From assembly GCA_019637105.1 (NCBI GenBank), contig JAHBWF010000013.1:25044-89043 (forward strand): a stretch of 64,000 nucleotides of DNA, given 5' to 3'. The stretch is from Labilithrix sp. (GTDB lineage: Bacteria > Myxococcota_A > Polyangia > Polyangiales > Polyangiaceae). The notes under the pieces are model-generated. The model did not search any database and was not told where the DNA came from. It saw only the letters and a program-made list of their open reading frames with translations. Position numbers and translations under genes: made by a program. This document shows positions 41,891 through 50,287 of the stretch, one piece after another. The stretch's first letter is position 1, and each line of letters opens with the position of its first letter.

Positions 41891-43423
41891 TCAGCTCGGC
41901 CGATCCCTCGCCGGCGGCAGCGCCGCGCGCGGGATGACGCCGAGCACCGGGAGCACGTCCATCCGCTCGATGTCGACGCGATCGTAGATCCGGTCGTCGA
42001 TGACGGCGGAGCCGATCGCGGTGCCGACGGCCAGCGCGAAGCAGAGCGCGAGCAGGCCGGCGAGCAGCGTCGTGCGCGAGCGCGAGATCGGGGCGTGCGG
42101 GAGGTAGGCGGGGTCGAGGACGGAGACCTGGATGTTGCGGTCGTTCATCACGGAGCTCGCGGTGATCGACGCCTTGAACAGCTTCTCGTCGAGCTGGCGC
42201 TGACGCTCGCGCCCCTCGTCGACCTCGCGCTGGAGCCGGCGGAGCTCGACCTCCAGCGCGACCTCCGGATCGCTCGCGGCCGCGGGCGCCGTCGCGAGCC
42301 CCGCGCCCGCGTCGCCGACCGCGGCGCCGCGGAGCGCCGCGCGCCGGCTCGCGATCATGCCCTGCAGGCTCTCGAGCTCCTTGCGCAGCGCGGCCTCGTC
42401 GCTCGCGTTCTTCGGCGGCGGCGGATCGGCCTCGGCGGCCGCGGCGCGAGCTTGCTGCGCCGCGAAGGCGTCGGCCGCGGCCTGGTTCGTCGCGGCCTGC
42501 TGCGCCTCGGCGACGCGGAGCCGCGCGCGCGCGGCGGCGACGTCCGGGTGCTTGTCGGTGTAGCGCGCGAGCTTGTCGGCCAGGTCCCGCCGCGCGGCCA
42601 CGAGCTCCGGCCCGTCGGGGGGCGGGACGAACGTGGGCCGCGGCGCGGGCGGCGGCGGCGGCGTGTTGTCGGCCCTCGCGCGGAGCTGACGCTCGATGCG
42701 CGCGGCGCGCGACTCGAGCGACGCGAGCACGGGGTCGCTCGACGTCGGCGCCGGCGTGTTGGCGCCGGGCTGCGCCGTCGGCGCGCCTTGCAGGCGCGCG
42801 GCGAGCGCCGGGTGAAGCGCCACGAACTGCGCGAGCTCGCTCTCCTTCTGCCTCAGGTCGGCCTTGTTGCGCTCGCTCTCGGCGTCGAGGAACTCCTTGA
42901 GCGTCTTGGCGTTCTCGGAGCGCCGCGAGGCCGCCTCCTGGACGATGCAGTCGCCCAGGCGCCGGGTGACCTCCTGCGCCTCCGCGGGCGTCGAGCCGAC
43001 GTACGAGATCTCGAACGTGTCGCCCTCTCGCGCGCGGAAGGTGATCTGCTTGCGCATGTCGTCGACGGCCTCGATCAGCTCCCCGCGTCCGAGCTTCGTG
43101 CCCGGCTTCGCGAAGAGGCCCAGGTCGACGATGATCGGCTCGAGGCTCGCGCGCGAGAGGAGGACCTCGCGGAGCCGGGCCCCGACGCGGCGCGCGCTCT
43201 CGCTCGAGCTCTCTCCCCCCGTGAGGTCGGTCGACCGGATCGCCTCCTGGTACATGATCACGGTCTCGGACCGGTAGGCGCGCGGACGCGTGAACACGTA
43301 GGGCACGGACGCGAGGACGCCGACGAGGAACACGACGAGCGCGCGACGCCAGAACGCGGGGCTCCGCTTGAGGAGGCTGACGGCGCGCTCGATCTGGTCG
43401 CGAGTGCTCGGCTGCGAGTTCAT
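41891..43423 (-). CDS. Wzz/GumC-type polysaccharide co-polymerase (chain-length protein), no kinase domain
   Basis: This 510-residue protein has TM1 at about residues 27-46 ('ALVVFLVGVLASVPYVF') and TM2 near residues 455-480 ('LLAGLLALCFALAVGTAIGSAVI'). A long periplasmic part lies between them, with Wzz-like 'YRSETVIMYQEA', extended Ala/Glu/Arg coiled coils, and Pro-rich interruptions ('TPPPPPAPRPTFVPPP'). 'PAYLPHAPISRSR' before TM2 is the usual Pro-rich motif. It would set polymer length with Wzy and contact the OPX protein across the periplasm. The cytoplasmic kinase is separate (26692). ATG 43423 follows GAGGCAAGG; ATG 43444 is in frame upstream but overlaps a TATGCT hexamer. Confidence 0.88.
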   Translation of the reverse strand: MNSQPSTRDQIERAVSLLKRSPAFWRRALVVFLVGVLASVPYVFTRPRAYRSETVIMYQEAIRSTDLTGGESSSESARRVGARLREVLLSRASLEPIIVDLGLFAKPGTKLGRGELIEAVDDMRKQITFRAREGDTFEISYVGSTPAEAQEVTRRLGDCIVQEAASRRSENAKTLKEFLDAESERNKADLRQKESELAQFVALHPALAARLQGAPTAQPGANTPAPTSSDPVLASLESRAARIERQLRARADNTPPPPPAPRPTFVPPPDGPELVAARRDLADKLARYTDKHPDVAAARARLRVAEAQQAATNQAAADAFAAQQARAAAAEADPPPPKNASDEAALRKELESLQGMIASRRAALRGAAVGDAGAGLATAPAAASDPEVALEVELRRLQREVDEGRERQRQLDEKLFKASITASSVMNDRNIQVSVLDPAYLPHAPISRSRTTLLAGLLALCFALAVGTAIGSAVIDDRIYDRVDIERMDVLPVLGVIPRAALPPARDRPS

Positions 43424-43501
43424 CCTTGCCTCGCGCGAGAGCATACCACGTGGGCAGCGGCGGCGCGTTCGCTCCCCCGTGAGCCTTCGCGGCAACGATG
43501 C

Positions 43502-43507
43502 TATCGT
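43502..43507 (+). promoter_or_regulatory. putative -10 box (TATCGT) of the OPX gene
   Basis: TATCGT lies nine bases before ATG 43517, with no Shine-Dalgarno between. Confidence 0.35.
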
Positions 43508-43516
43508 CCGCGTGCC

Positions 43517-44098
43517 ATGTCTCTCCGCGTGCTTCCGATCGTTTGCGCCGCCCTGCTCGTGGGCTGCGGGGCCGCCGCGCCGACGTACAACTACAAGGCA
43601 GAGCCCGATCCGCGCGGGCTCGAGTTCCAGGTGGGGCCGCTCGATCTGCTCACGGTCTCGGTCTGGAAGAACCGCGATCTCTCCGCGGAGGTCACGGTCC
43701 GCCCCGACGGCGTCGTGACGCTCCCGTTGATCGGCGACATCAAGGCCGCCGGGCGCACGCCGACGGAGATCCAGAAGGAGATCGTCACCCGGCTCGCCGA
43801 CTACCTCCGCGACGAGGAGGTCGTCGTCTCGGTCGGCGTGTCCGCCGTGAACAGCTACTACTTCACCGTCGTCGGCGCCGCCGAGCACCCCGGCTACTAC
43901 ACCGCCAGGAGCTACGTCACCGCCGTCGAGGCCGTCGCGATGGCCGGAGGTCCGAACCGCTTCGCCGGCAACGAGCTCTACATCATCCGCGGCACCCCCG
44001 CGCGCCGCATCCCGATCGACCTTCGGCGCGCGACCTCGAGCGAGCACGCGAGCGAGAACCTCGTCGTCCTCCGGGGAGACCTGATCGTCCTGCCTTGA
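43517..44098 (+). CDS. short OPX polysaccharide-export lipoprotein (Wza-like)
   Basis: This 193-residue lipoprotein has signal and lipobox 'CAALLVGC' (Cys17). The poly-export domain 'LEFQVGPLDLLTVSVWKNRDLSAEVTVRPDG' (core 'VGPLDLLTVSVWKN') and 'VTLPLIGDIKAAGRTPTEI' is followed by one SLBB domain ('YYFTVVGAAEHPGYYTARSYVTAVEAVAMAGG', core 'VVGAAEHPGYY'). It ends right after it, so the C-terminal amphipathic helix that lets E. coli Wza cross the outer membrane is absent. Such short OPX proteins need a separate barrel, and one is encoded at 47661. It is divergent from the chain-length gene (93 bases), as expected for a matched pair. Confidence 0.9.
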   Translation: MSLRVLPIVCAALLVGCGAAAPTYNYKAEPDPRGLEFQVGPLDLLTVSVWKNRDLSAEVTVRPDGVVTLPLIGDIKAAGRTPTEIQKEIVTRLADYLRDEEVVVSVGVSAVNSYYFTVVGAAEHPGYYTARSYVTAVEAVAMAGGPNRFAGNELYIIRGTPARRIPIDLRRATSSEHASENLVVLRGDLIVLP

Positions 44099-44174
44099 GG
44101 CGGCGACACCTCCGCGGGGCGCGGCTCGCGGAGGACGGAGGCGCCGCTTCGCGCGGCGGCGGCGATCGCGGCGG

Positions 44175-45956
44175 CTACGACGACTGCGCCGGCGGGTCGG
44201 GGAGCGGCGGCGGGGCCATGCTCCCGCTCCGCCGGCGCGGCTGGAGCGACGGCCGGTTGTCCATCGAGCGGTGGCAGATGAAGAGCGTCAGGTCGTCGCT
44301 GGCGACGTCCCTCGAGTACCGCTCGACGCTCCGCAGGATGCGGTCGGCGATCTCCGGCGGGCTCGTGCTCTGGATCGAGGCGAGGCACGCCTCGAGCCTC
44401 TCCGTCCCGTAGAGGCCGCCCTCCGCGCCGGCCGCCTCGACGATGCCGTCGGTGTAGAGCACCAGCGAGTCGCCGTGAGCGAGCGTGAACGCGGTCGAAG
44501 CGAAGCCCGGGTCGTCGAGGATGCCGATCGCGCTCGAGGCGCCGTCCGTGATCGGCGCGATCGTACCGTTCGAATGGCAGTAGTACGGCGACGGATGCCC
44601 GGCGTTGGCGAGGACGACCTGCCCGGTCTTCACGTCGAACGTGAAGTAGATCGCGGTGAAGAACAGCTCGGGCTGCCCGCTCGAGAGGATCGCCTCGTTC
44701 ATCGCCGACAGCACGGCGGTCGGCTCGACGTGCGCCAGGGCCGCGACGCGGAGCTCGCTCGAGATGCGCGCCATGAGCAGCGCCGCGGCGATGCCTTTGC
44801 CCGAGATGTCACCGATGAAGACCGCGAGCCGGTCCTCGCCGACCCAGAAGACGTCGTAGAAATCGCCGCCGATCGTGTAGGCCGCGCGGTACTCGGCGAA
44901 CAGCTCGACGCCCTCGACGGAGATGACCTCGCGCGGGAGGAAGCTCTTCTGGATCCGCGCCGCGAGCTCGAGGTCGTACTTCAAGCGATCGCGCTGGAGC
45001 GTCTCGTCGTGCATCCGCGCGTTCTGGAGCATCATCGCGGCGGCGGCCGCCATGCCGTTGAGCAGCTCGAGGTCGGCGGGCAAGAACGTCGGCCTGTGCT
45101 CCTCCGCGGAGACGTGGATGACGCCGAGGACCTCGCCCCGGTCGATCATCGGCGCGAACATGTTGGTGCCGCCGGCGACGCGCGACGACTCCGGCGACTC
45201 TCCGCCGAGGATGGGTCTCGGCAAGGTGAGCATCGCCTGGCTCACGTCCTCGGGGAGCGACGGCTCGTCGGACGTGATCCCGGCGCCGGAGAAATGGGCG
45301 ACCTGCAGCGCGCCTCCGTGCGCGGCGCTGCGCGTGTAGATGGCGACCGCGCGGGCGCGCGGGTACACCTCGCGGAGCTTGCTGCCGATGAGGCGGAGGA
45401 GCTCTCCGCGGTCGATCGTCGTGCCGATCGTCTGCATGAACGAGTAGATCGTCCCGAGCTTCTGGTACGCGTCCTCGAGCTGGGTGAGATCGACGAGCTG
45501 GCGCTCGCCGGAGGCGGCGGACTCGCGCGCGACGAGCATCCGCGCGACGCTCTCGGTCGCCACGAGCGTCGGCGCCTCGACGGCGTACGGCTCCGTCGAC
45601 TCGCCGGCCGGCGACTCCTCGATGCGGAACGTGTAACGGCCGAAACGGATGAGGTCGTTCGGCTGGAGCCGGTGCCGGGTGATCCCGATGCCGTTGACGA
45701 TGGTGCCGTTCGCGCTGTTGAGGTCGTAGAGGAAGGTGCCGTCCCGCTCGGGCGCGAGCCGCGCCTGCTGACGGGAGATGCGGGGGTCGTCGAGGACGAT
45801 GTGATTGGACGCGCCGCGCCCGACCAGCAGCGGCGTGTTGATGGGCAGCCGGACCTTCCGGGCTTTCCCTTCGACGCCGATCAACCAGTAAGGGGCGGCC
45901 CGCGTGCTCGATGCGTGTCCTCGGTCCATGACCACGGTGGAAGCCCCGGCTCGCAT
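44175..45956 (-). CDS. FHA-GAF-SpoIIE (PP2C-like) phosphatase, RsbU-like
   Basis: This protein is about 593 residues. The FHA domain at residues 20-105 has 'LLVGRGASNHIVLDDPRISRQQ' ('GRGASNHIVLDD') and 'NSANGTIVNG', for phosphothreonine binding. A GAF-like domain follows at about residues 150-320, then a helical linker. The SpoIIE/PP2C domain has 'IGGDFYDVFWVGEDRLAVFIGDISGKGIAAALLMA' ('GGDFYDVFW', 'IGDISGKGI'), 'LVLYTDGIVEA' and 'SDDLTLFICH', with all metal-binding Asp residues present. It would dephosphorylate an RsbV-type protein. The start codon ATG 45956 follows a G-rich run; a TTG upstream and ATG 45929 are alternatives. RsbW- and RsbV-like genes lie nearby at 46841-47634. Confidence 0.9.
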   Translation of the reverse strand: MRAGASTVVMDRGHASSTRAAPYWLIGVEGKARKVRLPINTPLLVGRGASNHIVLDDPRISRQQARLAPERDGTFLYDLNSANGTIVNGIGITRHRLQPNDLIRFGRYTFRIEESPAGESTEPYAVEAPTLVATESVARMLVARESAASGERQLVDLTQLEDAYQKLGTIYSFMQTIGTTIDRGELLRLIGSKLREVYPRARAVAIYTRSAAHGGALQVAHFSGAGITSDEPSLPEDVSQAMLTLPRPILGGESPESSRVAGGTNMFAPMIDRGEVLGVIHVSAEEHRPTFLPADLELLNGMAAAAAMMLQNARMHDETLQRDRLKYDLELAARIQKSFLPREVISVEGVELFAEYRAAYTIGGDFYDVFWVGEDRLAVFIGDISGKGIAAALLMARISSELRVAALAHVEPTAVLSAMNEAILSSGQPELFFTAIYFTFDVKTGQVVLANAGHPSPYYCHSNGTIAPITDGASSAIGILDDPGFASTAFTLAHGDSLVLYTDGIVEAAGAEGGLYGTERLEACLASIQSTSPPEIADRILRSVERYSRDVASDDLTLFICHRSMDNRPSLQPRRRSGSMAPPPLPDPPAQSS

Positions 45957-46078
45957 CCCCCCGATGGAGCCCGACCAACCGCTCGAAGGTTGGTTTGGAT
46001 CCGGTCGCAAGTCAACGGCGCTGGGCCCTCCGCGGCGTCGCTCATTCGGATGGCACGTTCCTTCTACGACTCTTGAAC

Positions 46079-46084
46079 TATGCT
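46079..46084 (+). promoter_or_regulatory. putative -10 box (TATGCT) of the sugar transferase gene
   Basis: TATGCT lies six bases before GTG 46091 with no Shine-Dalgarno, fitting a leaderless transcript. Confidence 0.5.
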
Positions 46085-46090
46085 GGTCGT

Positions 46091-46810
46091 GTGCGTCCTC
46101 ACGTAGCGCTCGTGAAGCGGCTCATCGACGTGGTGGGCTCCGCCGCCGGCCTCGCGGCGACGCTGCCCCTCTACGTCCCGATCGCGGCGGCGATCCGCCT
46201 CGACTCGCCGGGCCCCGTCTTCTTCGTCCAGCGGCGCGCCGGCCGGCTCATCGAGGACGACGGCGATACGCCCCGCTGGACGACGTTCTCGATGATCAAG
46301 TTCCGTACGATGAACGTCGACGCCGAGAAGGGCGTGGGCGCGGTCGTCGCGGCGAAGAACGACCGGCGCGTGACCCGCGTGGGTCGCTTCCTGCGCGCGA
46401 CCCGCCTCGACGAGCTCCCGCAGTTCTGGAACGTCCTCCGGGGAGACATGTCCCTCGTCGGCCCGCGGCCCGAACGTCCCGAGCTCCTCGTCAACCTGGC
46501 GATGGCCATCCCGTTCTTCGAGGAGCGCACGCGCGGGATCAAGCCCGGCCTCACCGGGCTCGCGCAGGTCTCGCTCGGCTACACCGGCGCGCCGGACGAA
46601 GACAGCGAGGTCGCCAAGCTCAAGGCGACGCTGACCAACCCGTTCGGCATCGAGGAGGCGGAGGGCGCGCTCGCGGACGACATGCGCATCAAGCTCATGT
46701 TCGACCTCTCGTACGCGGCGGCCCTCGAGGACTTCTGGTCGTACCTCCGGATGGAAGCGCAGATCCTGGTGCAGACGCCGATCGTCATGCTGCTCTCGCG
46801 CGGGCACTGA
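46091..46810 (+). CDS. bacterial sugar transferase (initiating glycosyl-1-phosphate transferase)
   Basis: This 239-residue protein has one N-terminal membrane segment ('LIDVVGSAAGLAATLPLYVPIAAAI') and the PF02397-type catalytic part: 'DSPGPVFFVQRRAGR', 'FSMIKFRTMNVDAE', 'RFLRATRLDELPQFWNVLRGDMSLVGPRPE', seen as 'LRATRLDELPQFWNVLRGDM' and 'SLVGPRPE', and 'GIKPGLTGLAQV'. It is the short PglC-like form without the N-terminal bundle of WbaP. It would attach the first sugar phosphate to undecaprenyl phosphate and so start the EPS repeat. GTG 46091 is chosen because TATGCT sits six bases upstream. RsbW- and RsbV-like genes follow 30 bases downstream on the same strand. Confidence 0.93.
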   Translation: MRPHVALVKRLIDVVGSAAGLAATLPLYVPIAAAIRLDSPGPVFFVQRRAGRLIEDDGDTPRWTTFSMIKFRTMNVDAEKGVGAVVAAKNDRRVTRVGRFLRATRLDELPQFWNVLRGDMSLVGPRPERPELLVNLAMAIPFFEERTRGIKPGLTGLAQVSLGYTGAPDEDSEVAKLKATLTNPFGIEEAEGALADDMRIKLMFDLSYAAALEDFWSYLRMEAQILVQTPIVMLLSRGH

Positions 46811-46840
46811 GCCGCGGCGGGGTCCTCCTTGTGAGGGCCC

Positions 46841-47335
46841 ATGGCCACTGTTACGCTTCGCGCTTCGGCAGTCGTGATGGCGGAAGCGGCGAAGACACGT
46901 GCGACGAAGGGCTGCGTGACGCGGATGACCTTCCAGGTCGAGGCGTCGCTGCACCAGCGGCCGCTCGCGATCGAGCTCCTCTCCACGGTCATCGGCCACG
47001 TCTACGCGACGGATCGGATGTTCCGTCACGAGATGATCACGGCGTTCGGAGAGGCGTTCAACAACATCGTCATCCACGGTTACCGCGACAAGCCGGACGG
47101 CGTGCTCGACGTCGAGGCCGAGCTCACCGCCCACGAGATGACCGTACGGCTCATCGACAACGGCCGCGCCGTCGACTTCGGCGGCCTCGAGCCGCCGGAT
47201 CTCGGGAGCATGCCCGAGCGCGGCATGGGCGTGTACATGATCCACGCGCTCGTCGACGAAGTCGCGTATAGCGGAGGGACGCCGAACGTGCTGTCGCTCG
47301 TCAAACGAACCAACACAAGGCCAGATCCGAGATGA
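46841..47335 (+). CDS. RsbW-like anti-sigma factor / serine kinase (HATPase_c)
   Basis: This protein has up to 164 residues, the first ~28 being non-conserved. The GHKL ATPase domain shows an N-box 'AFGEAFNNIVIHGYR', a G1 box 'VRLIDNGRAVDF' and a G2 box 'PERGMGVYMIHAL', as in SpoIIAB/RsbW. It would bind ATP, phosphorylate its STAS partner and hold or release a target protein. GTGAGGG precedes ATG 46841. Its stop overlaps the ATG of the STAS gene (ATGA), the classic layout for partner-switching pairs. It lies 30 bases after the sugar transferase gene, probably in the same transcript. No sigma factor is adjacent. Confidence 0.9.
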   Translation: MATVTLRASAVVMAEAAKTRATKGCVTRMTFQVEASLHQRPLAIELLSTVIGHVYATDRMFRHEMITAFGEAFNNIVIHGYRDKPDGVLDVEAELTAHEMTVRLIDNGRAVDFGGLEPPDLGSMPERGMGVYMIHALVDEVAYSGGTPNVLSLVKRTNTRPDPR

Positions 47336-47634
47336 ACTGCGTGCGGACGGATGAGAACGGCGAATCGCGGCTCGAGATCGACGGCGCGCTCGACGCGCTG
47401 ACGGTCCGCGACATTCGACCCGTCATCGACGCCGTGGTCGCGGACCGTCCGCGCCGTGTGACGGTCGACATCGAGAAGCTGAACCTCATCGACAGCTCGG
47501 GCGTCGGCGCCATCGTCTCCCTCTTCAAGAGGGTCAAGGCCAACGGCGGGGTCGTCGTCGTCGTCGGGGCGAAGGAGCAGCCGCTCGCGGTGCTCAAGCT
47601 GTTGAAGCTCGACGCCGTGTTCGGCCTGACCTGA
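47332..47634 (+). CDS. RsbV/SpoIIAA-like STAS anti-anti-sigma factor
   Basis: This 100-residue STAS protein has 'LNLIDSSGVGAIVSLFKRVKANGG', where Ser55/Ser56 of the DSSG motif is the phosphorylation site, and 'VVVVGAKEQPLAVLKLLKLDAVF' ('KEQPLAVLKLLKLDAVF'), both typical of SpoIIAA. Unphosphorylated, it would bind the RsbW-like kinase and free that kinase's client; the SpoIIE-type phosphatase at 44175 would reactivate it. Translation is coupled to the kinase gene by the 4-base overlap. The client could be a sigma factor elsewhere or an EPS enzyme, given the location. Confidence 0.92.
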   Translation: MNCVRTDENGESRLEIDGALDALTVRDIRPVIDAVVADRPRRVTVDIEKLNLIDSSGVGAIVSLFKRVKANGGVVVVVGAKEQPLAVLKLLKLDAVFGLT

Positions 47635-47660
47635 ACGTCACGCGGGTCCCCCGCCCGTCT

Positions 47661-49046
47661 TCACTCGTCGTCGTCGACCTCTTCCGGCGGGCGCGCCGGC
47701 GTGGTGTGGATCCACCGCGTCCCGTCGCCGGGCGCGCCCTCGCCGTTCGCCGGGAGCGTCTCGATCCGCCCGCCGTCGCGCTCGAGGCCCGGGTCGTCGC
47801 TCTGGTCGACGCGACGCGGGAACGTCGTCGGGACGCCCTGCGTCGCGGCGGCCGCGCCGACGGTCGGCGGGCGCGACGAGATCTGCACGCCGACGAGGAA
47901 CACGTCGCGGATCGCCGACGGGTTGACGCCCCCCACCACCTCGCCCACCTGGGCGAGCACCTGGTAGCGCGCGAAGAGCTGCATGAGCGCGGTCGCCTGC
48001 CAAGCGATCTCGACGTCGCCGAGCCCCGCCTGGAAGCGCTGATCGTTCGCCCGGTTCGCGCTGTCGATCAACGTCGCGTTGAGGTAGCCGATCGACGCGC
48101 TGCCGGAGATCCGTCGCCGGCGATCGAGGATCGTCGTGCCCCGGAGCGCCACCGTGTGCGCCTGCGCGAGCTGCGCGGTGAACGTCGGCGCCACGCCGGT
48201 CGACGCGCTCAGGTCGACGGTGGCCTCGTCGCGCGTGTAGAACACCGACGCGCGGGCGCTCGGCATGAGCAGCGGCGGGGCGCTCGGGTCGATGCTGAAG
48301 ATCGAGGTGGCTCCGGCGTTGACGAGGCTGCCCACCGTCGGGGTCCAGTCGCGTCGCCACCGCGGCCCGAGCATGATCGTCGAGAACTGGCGGTCGGGCT
48401 CGGGCGGGACCGCCTGGGTGGTCGCGTAGGACGCGCGGGTCTCGAGGCCGAGGCCGTCGCGCGGCCAGACGCGCTCGATCGCGGCGCCGACGCCGACGAC
48501 CATGGCGTCCAGCGGCGGCGACGGCGCGATGGTCGTCACCAGGTTGGCGTCGGCGGTCTGCTCGACGCGCACGCGGGGCGTGAGCTCGTGGGAGATCCCC
48601 TGCGCGACGCCGAACGTCACGAGCCGCGTCCCGAGCCCCGGGTAGAGCGTCACCGCCGTCCCCGACGCGGGCTGCGAGATGAGGAAGTTGGAGAGCGAGC
48701 TCTGCGCGGCGAAGGCCGAGAGGAGCAGCCGCGTCCGCGGGGTCAGGTCGAACGCCGCGGCGAGCGTCAGCCGCTGCGCGAGCTCGCTGGCGCCGCCGAG
48801 CGAGTGCAGCGCGCCCGTGAGGCCGTACGTGACGCTGAAGGCGCGATCCGGCTTCCCCCAGAGGTACGAGAGCTCCGGGGTCGCCATCACGAAGACGTCG
48901 TCGCGGCGCGGCTGCGGAGGCGGGAGCCCCTCGGTCGCGAACGCCGCCTGAACGCGGAGCGTCTCGGTGAGCGTGCCCTGCGCGAGCGCCGTCGACGGCA
49001 GCGTCATGAGCGCCAGGCAGATCCCCGCCGACCGCGCGCGCAGCAT
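47661..49046 (-). CDS. outer-membrane beta-barrel protein of the EPS locus (candidate OPX partner)
   Basis: This 461-residue protein has a signal peptide 'LALMTLPSTALAQ'. The body is a run of amphipathic strands with aromatic belts, such as 'FVMATPELSYLWG', 'AFSVTYGLTGALHSL', 'TVDLSASTGVAPTFT', 'DVEIAWQATALMQLFARYQVLAQV', and the C-terminal region ends in an acidic tail after 'FLVGVQISSR'. It has the character of the 16-18-strand EPS barrels (WzpX/EpsX type in Myxococcus). Given the short OPX protein at 43517, it probably supplies the outer-membrane pore for the polymer. It is convergent with the STAS gene (26 bases). Confidence 0.72.
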   Translation of the reverse strand: MLRARSAGICLALMTLPSTALAQGTLTETLRVQAAFATEGLPPPQPRRDDVFVMATPELSYLWGKPDRAFSVTYGLTGALHSLGGASELAQRLTLAAAFDLTPRTRLLLSAFAAQSSLSNFLISQPASGTAVTLYPGLGTRLVTFGVAQGISHELTPRVRVEQTADANLVTTIAPSPPLDAMVVGVGAAIERVWPRDGLGLETRASYATTQAVPPEPDRQFSTIMLGPRWRRDWTPTVGSLVNAGATSIFSIDPSAPPLLMPSARASVFYTRDEATVDLSASTGVAPTFTAQLAQAHTVALRGTTILDRRRRISGSASIGYLNATLIDSANRANDQRFQAGLGDVEIAWQATALMQLFARYQVLAQVGEVVGGVNPSAIRDVFLVGVQISSRPPTVGAAAATQGVPTTFPRRVDQSDDPGLERDGGRIETLPANGEGAPGDGTRWIHTTPARPPEEVDDDE

Positions 49047-49156
49047 CGTCCGTGGGCTACCCGCGCCGAACGCTGAAGTAAAGAGATCGATTCACGTCGA
49101 CCGCGGCCTCGCAGGCCGTCGAGAGCGCCGCGCGGAGGGCCTCGCCGCGACGCCGG

Positions 49157-50254
49157 TCACGTGTCCTCGTCGACGTCGAAGAGGTGCCACCGCCTCGTCT
49201 CCTCGAGCCGATCCCCGAGCGCGCCTCGACCGGCCTGGACGACCGCCGTACGGCTCTCCGCGCGTCGCTCGAAGCCGCGCTCCTCGAGCAGCGCCACGAT
49301 CTCCGGCGCGCCCAGGAGCCGGAGCGAGACGCTCACCGCCCCACGGCGCCAGAGCGCGGGCAGCAGGAGATCGAGGAGCGCGCCGAGGTCGCGCTTGTGT
49401 CCGAAGAGATCACGCACGTGGACGGCGCCCGTGGCGGGATCGCGCTCGACGACCGCGTAGGCGACGAGCTCGCCGCTCGTCCTCCGGACGAGCGTGGCCA
49501 CCTCCGGCGAGCGGCAGCGCCACGCGAGGAACGCGCTCGTCCGCTCCCCGACGATCTCGTACTCCGCGCGCGCGCGCTCCCAGAGCGCGTCGAAGCGCTC
49601 GTCGAAGCGCGTCTCCCAGACGAGCCGGTAGCGGACGCGCGCGCGCGCTACCGCCGGCGCGCTCATGGCGAGGCGCGCGAGATCGACGCCGACGCTGCCG
49701 ACGCGCACCAGCGCCGGGTGCTCGGCGGCGCGGAGGAGGAGCTCCGGCACGCCCTCGCGCTCCTTCAAGCGCGCGGCGTACGACGCGTGGCGCAGGACGC
49801 GCGCGTAACGCGCGGTCTTGCCGAGGACGCGGAAGCCGCCGCGCACCATCACGCCCTCGGCCTTCTTGTTGGGGAAGCCGTAGGTGACGTCGAAGTCCGA
49901 GAGCGCGAAGGCGTTGACCTCGCGGACCAGGCGGAGCGCGGGCAAGAGGCCTCGGTGGGCGGCGTCGACCGCGAGGTCGCTGGTGATGCCGGCGCGCCCG
50001 GTCGCGGCGCCGAGCTGGAAGCGCCGGACCGCGACGCCGTTGGCGCCGACGAGCGCGGCGCGACCGTCTGCGCCGCGCGCCCGGAGGACGAAGACGCTGT
50101 CCGCCGGCAGCGGCGCGTCCCGGTAGAGCCAGCGGAACTTCTCGTCGGGAGAGACGCCGAGCTTCAGGTTCTCGCGCCACAGCCGCAGGAGCTCGTCGCG
50201 GACGTCCTCGGGACGGACTCTCTCGACTTCGTAGGTGAAGCCCGGGCCGGCCAT
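49157..50254 (-). CDS. GNAT-family N-acetyltransferase (EPS-associated)
   Basis: This 365-residue protein has an N-terminal GNAT-like half: 'RLWRENLKLGVSPDEKFRWLYRDAP', 'GITSDLAVDAAHRGLLPALRLVREVNAFA' (the acetyl-CoA loop at 'VDAAHRGLLPAL'), and 'DVTYGFPNKKAEGVMVRGGFRVLG'. A second, more diverged acetyltransferase-like half carries 'LVAYAVVERDPATG' and 'LEERGFERR'. Similar proteins are common in EPS loci and probably acetylate an amino sugar or a linked amino acid. ATG 50254 is chosen over the upstream TTG because TAGCTT sits seven bases before it. It lies 33 bases after the stop-side of the lipoprotein gene at 50288 on the same strand. Confidence 0.75.
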   Translation of the reverse strand: MAGPGFTYEVERVRPEDVRDELLRLWRENLKLGVSPDEKFRWLYRDAPLPADSVFVLRARGADGRAALVGANGVAVRRFQLGAATGRAGITSDLAVDAAHRGLLPALRLVREVNAFALSDFDVTYGFPNKKAEGVMVRGGFRVLGKTARYARVLRHASYAARLKEREGVPELLLRAAEHPALVRVGSVGVDLARLAMSAPAVARARVRYRLVWETRFDERFDALWERARAEYEIVGERTSAFLAWRCRSPEVATLVRRTSGELVAYAVVERDPATGAVHVRDLFGHKRDLGALLDLLLPALWRRGAVSVSLRLLGAPEIVALLEERGFERRAESRTAVVQAGRGALGDRLEETRRWHLFDVDEDT

Positions 50255-50261
50255 GTCCCGC

Positions 50262-50267
50262 AAGCTA
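50262..50267 (-). promoter_or_regulatory. putative -10 box (TAGCTT) of the GNAT gene
   Basis: TAGCTT (in GATAGCTT) lies seven bases before ATG 50254; the alternative TTG start would lie inside it. Confidence 0.4.
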
Positions 50268-50287
50268 TCACGCGCCCAGGCGGCGGG

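Noticed and set aside
46010-46091. Longer starts for the sugar transferase (45995) and phosphatase (TTG 46010)
   Set aside because: They would make the two divergent genes overlap and would place the sugar-transferase promoter hexamer inside coding sequence; GTG 46091 and ATG 45956 fit better.
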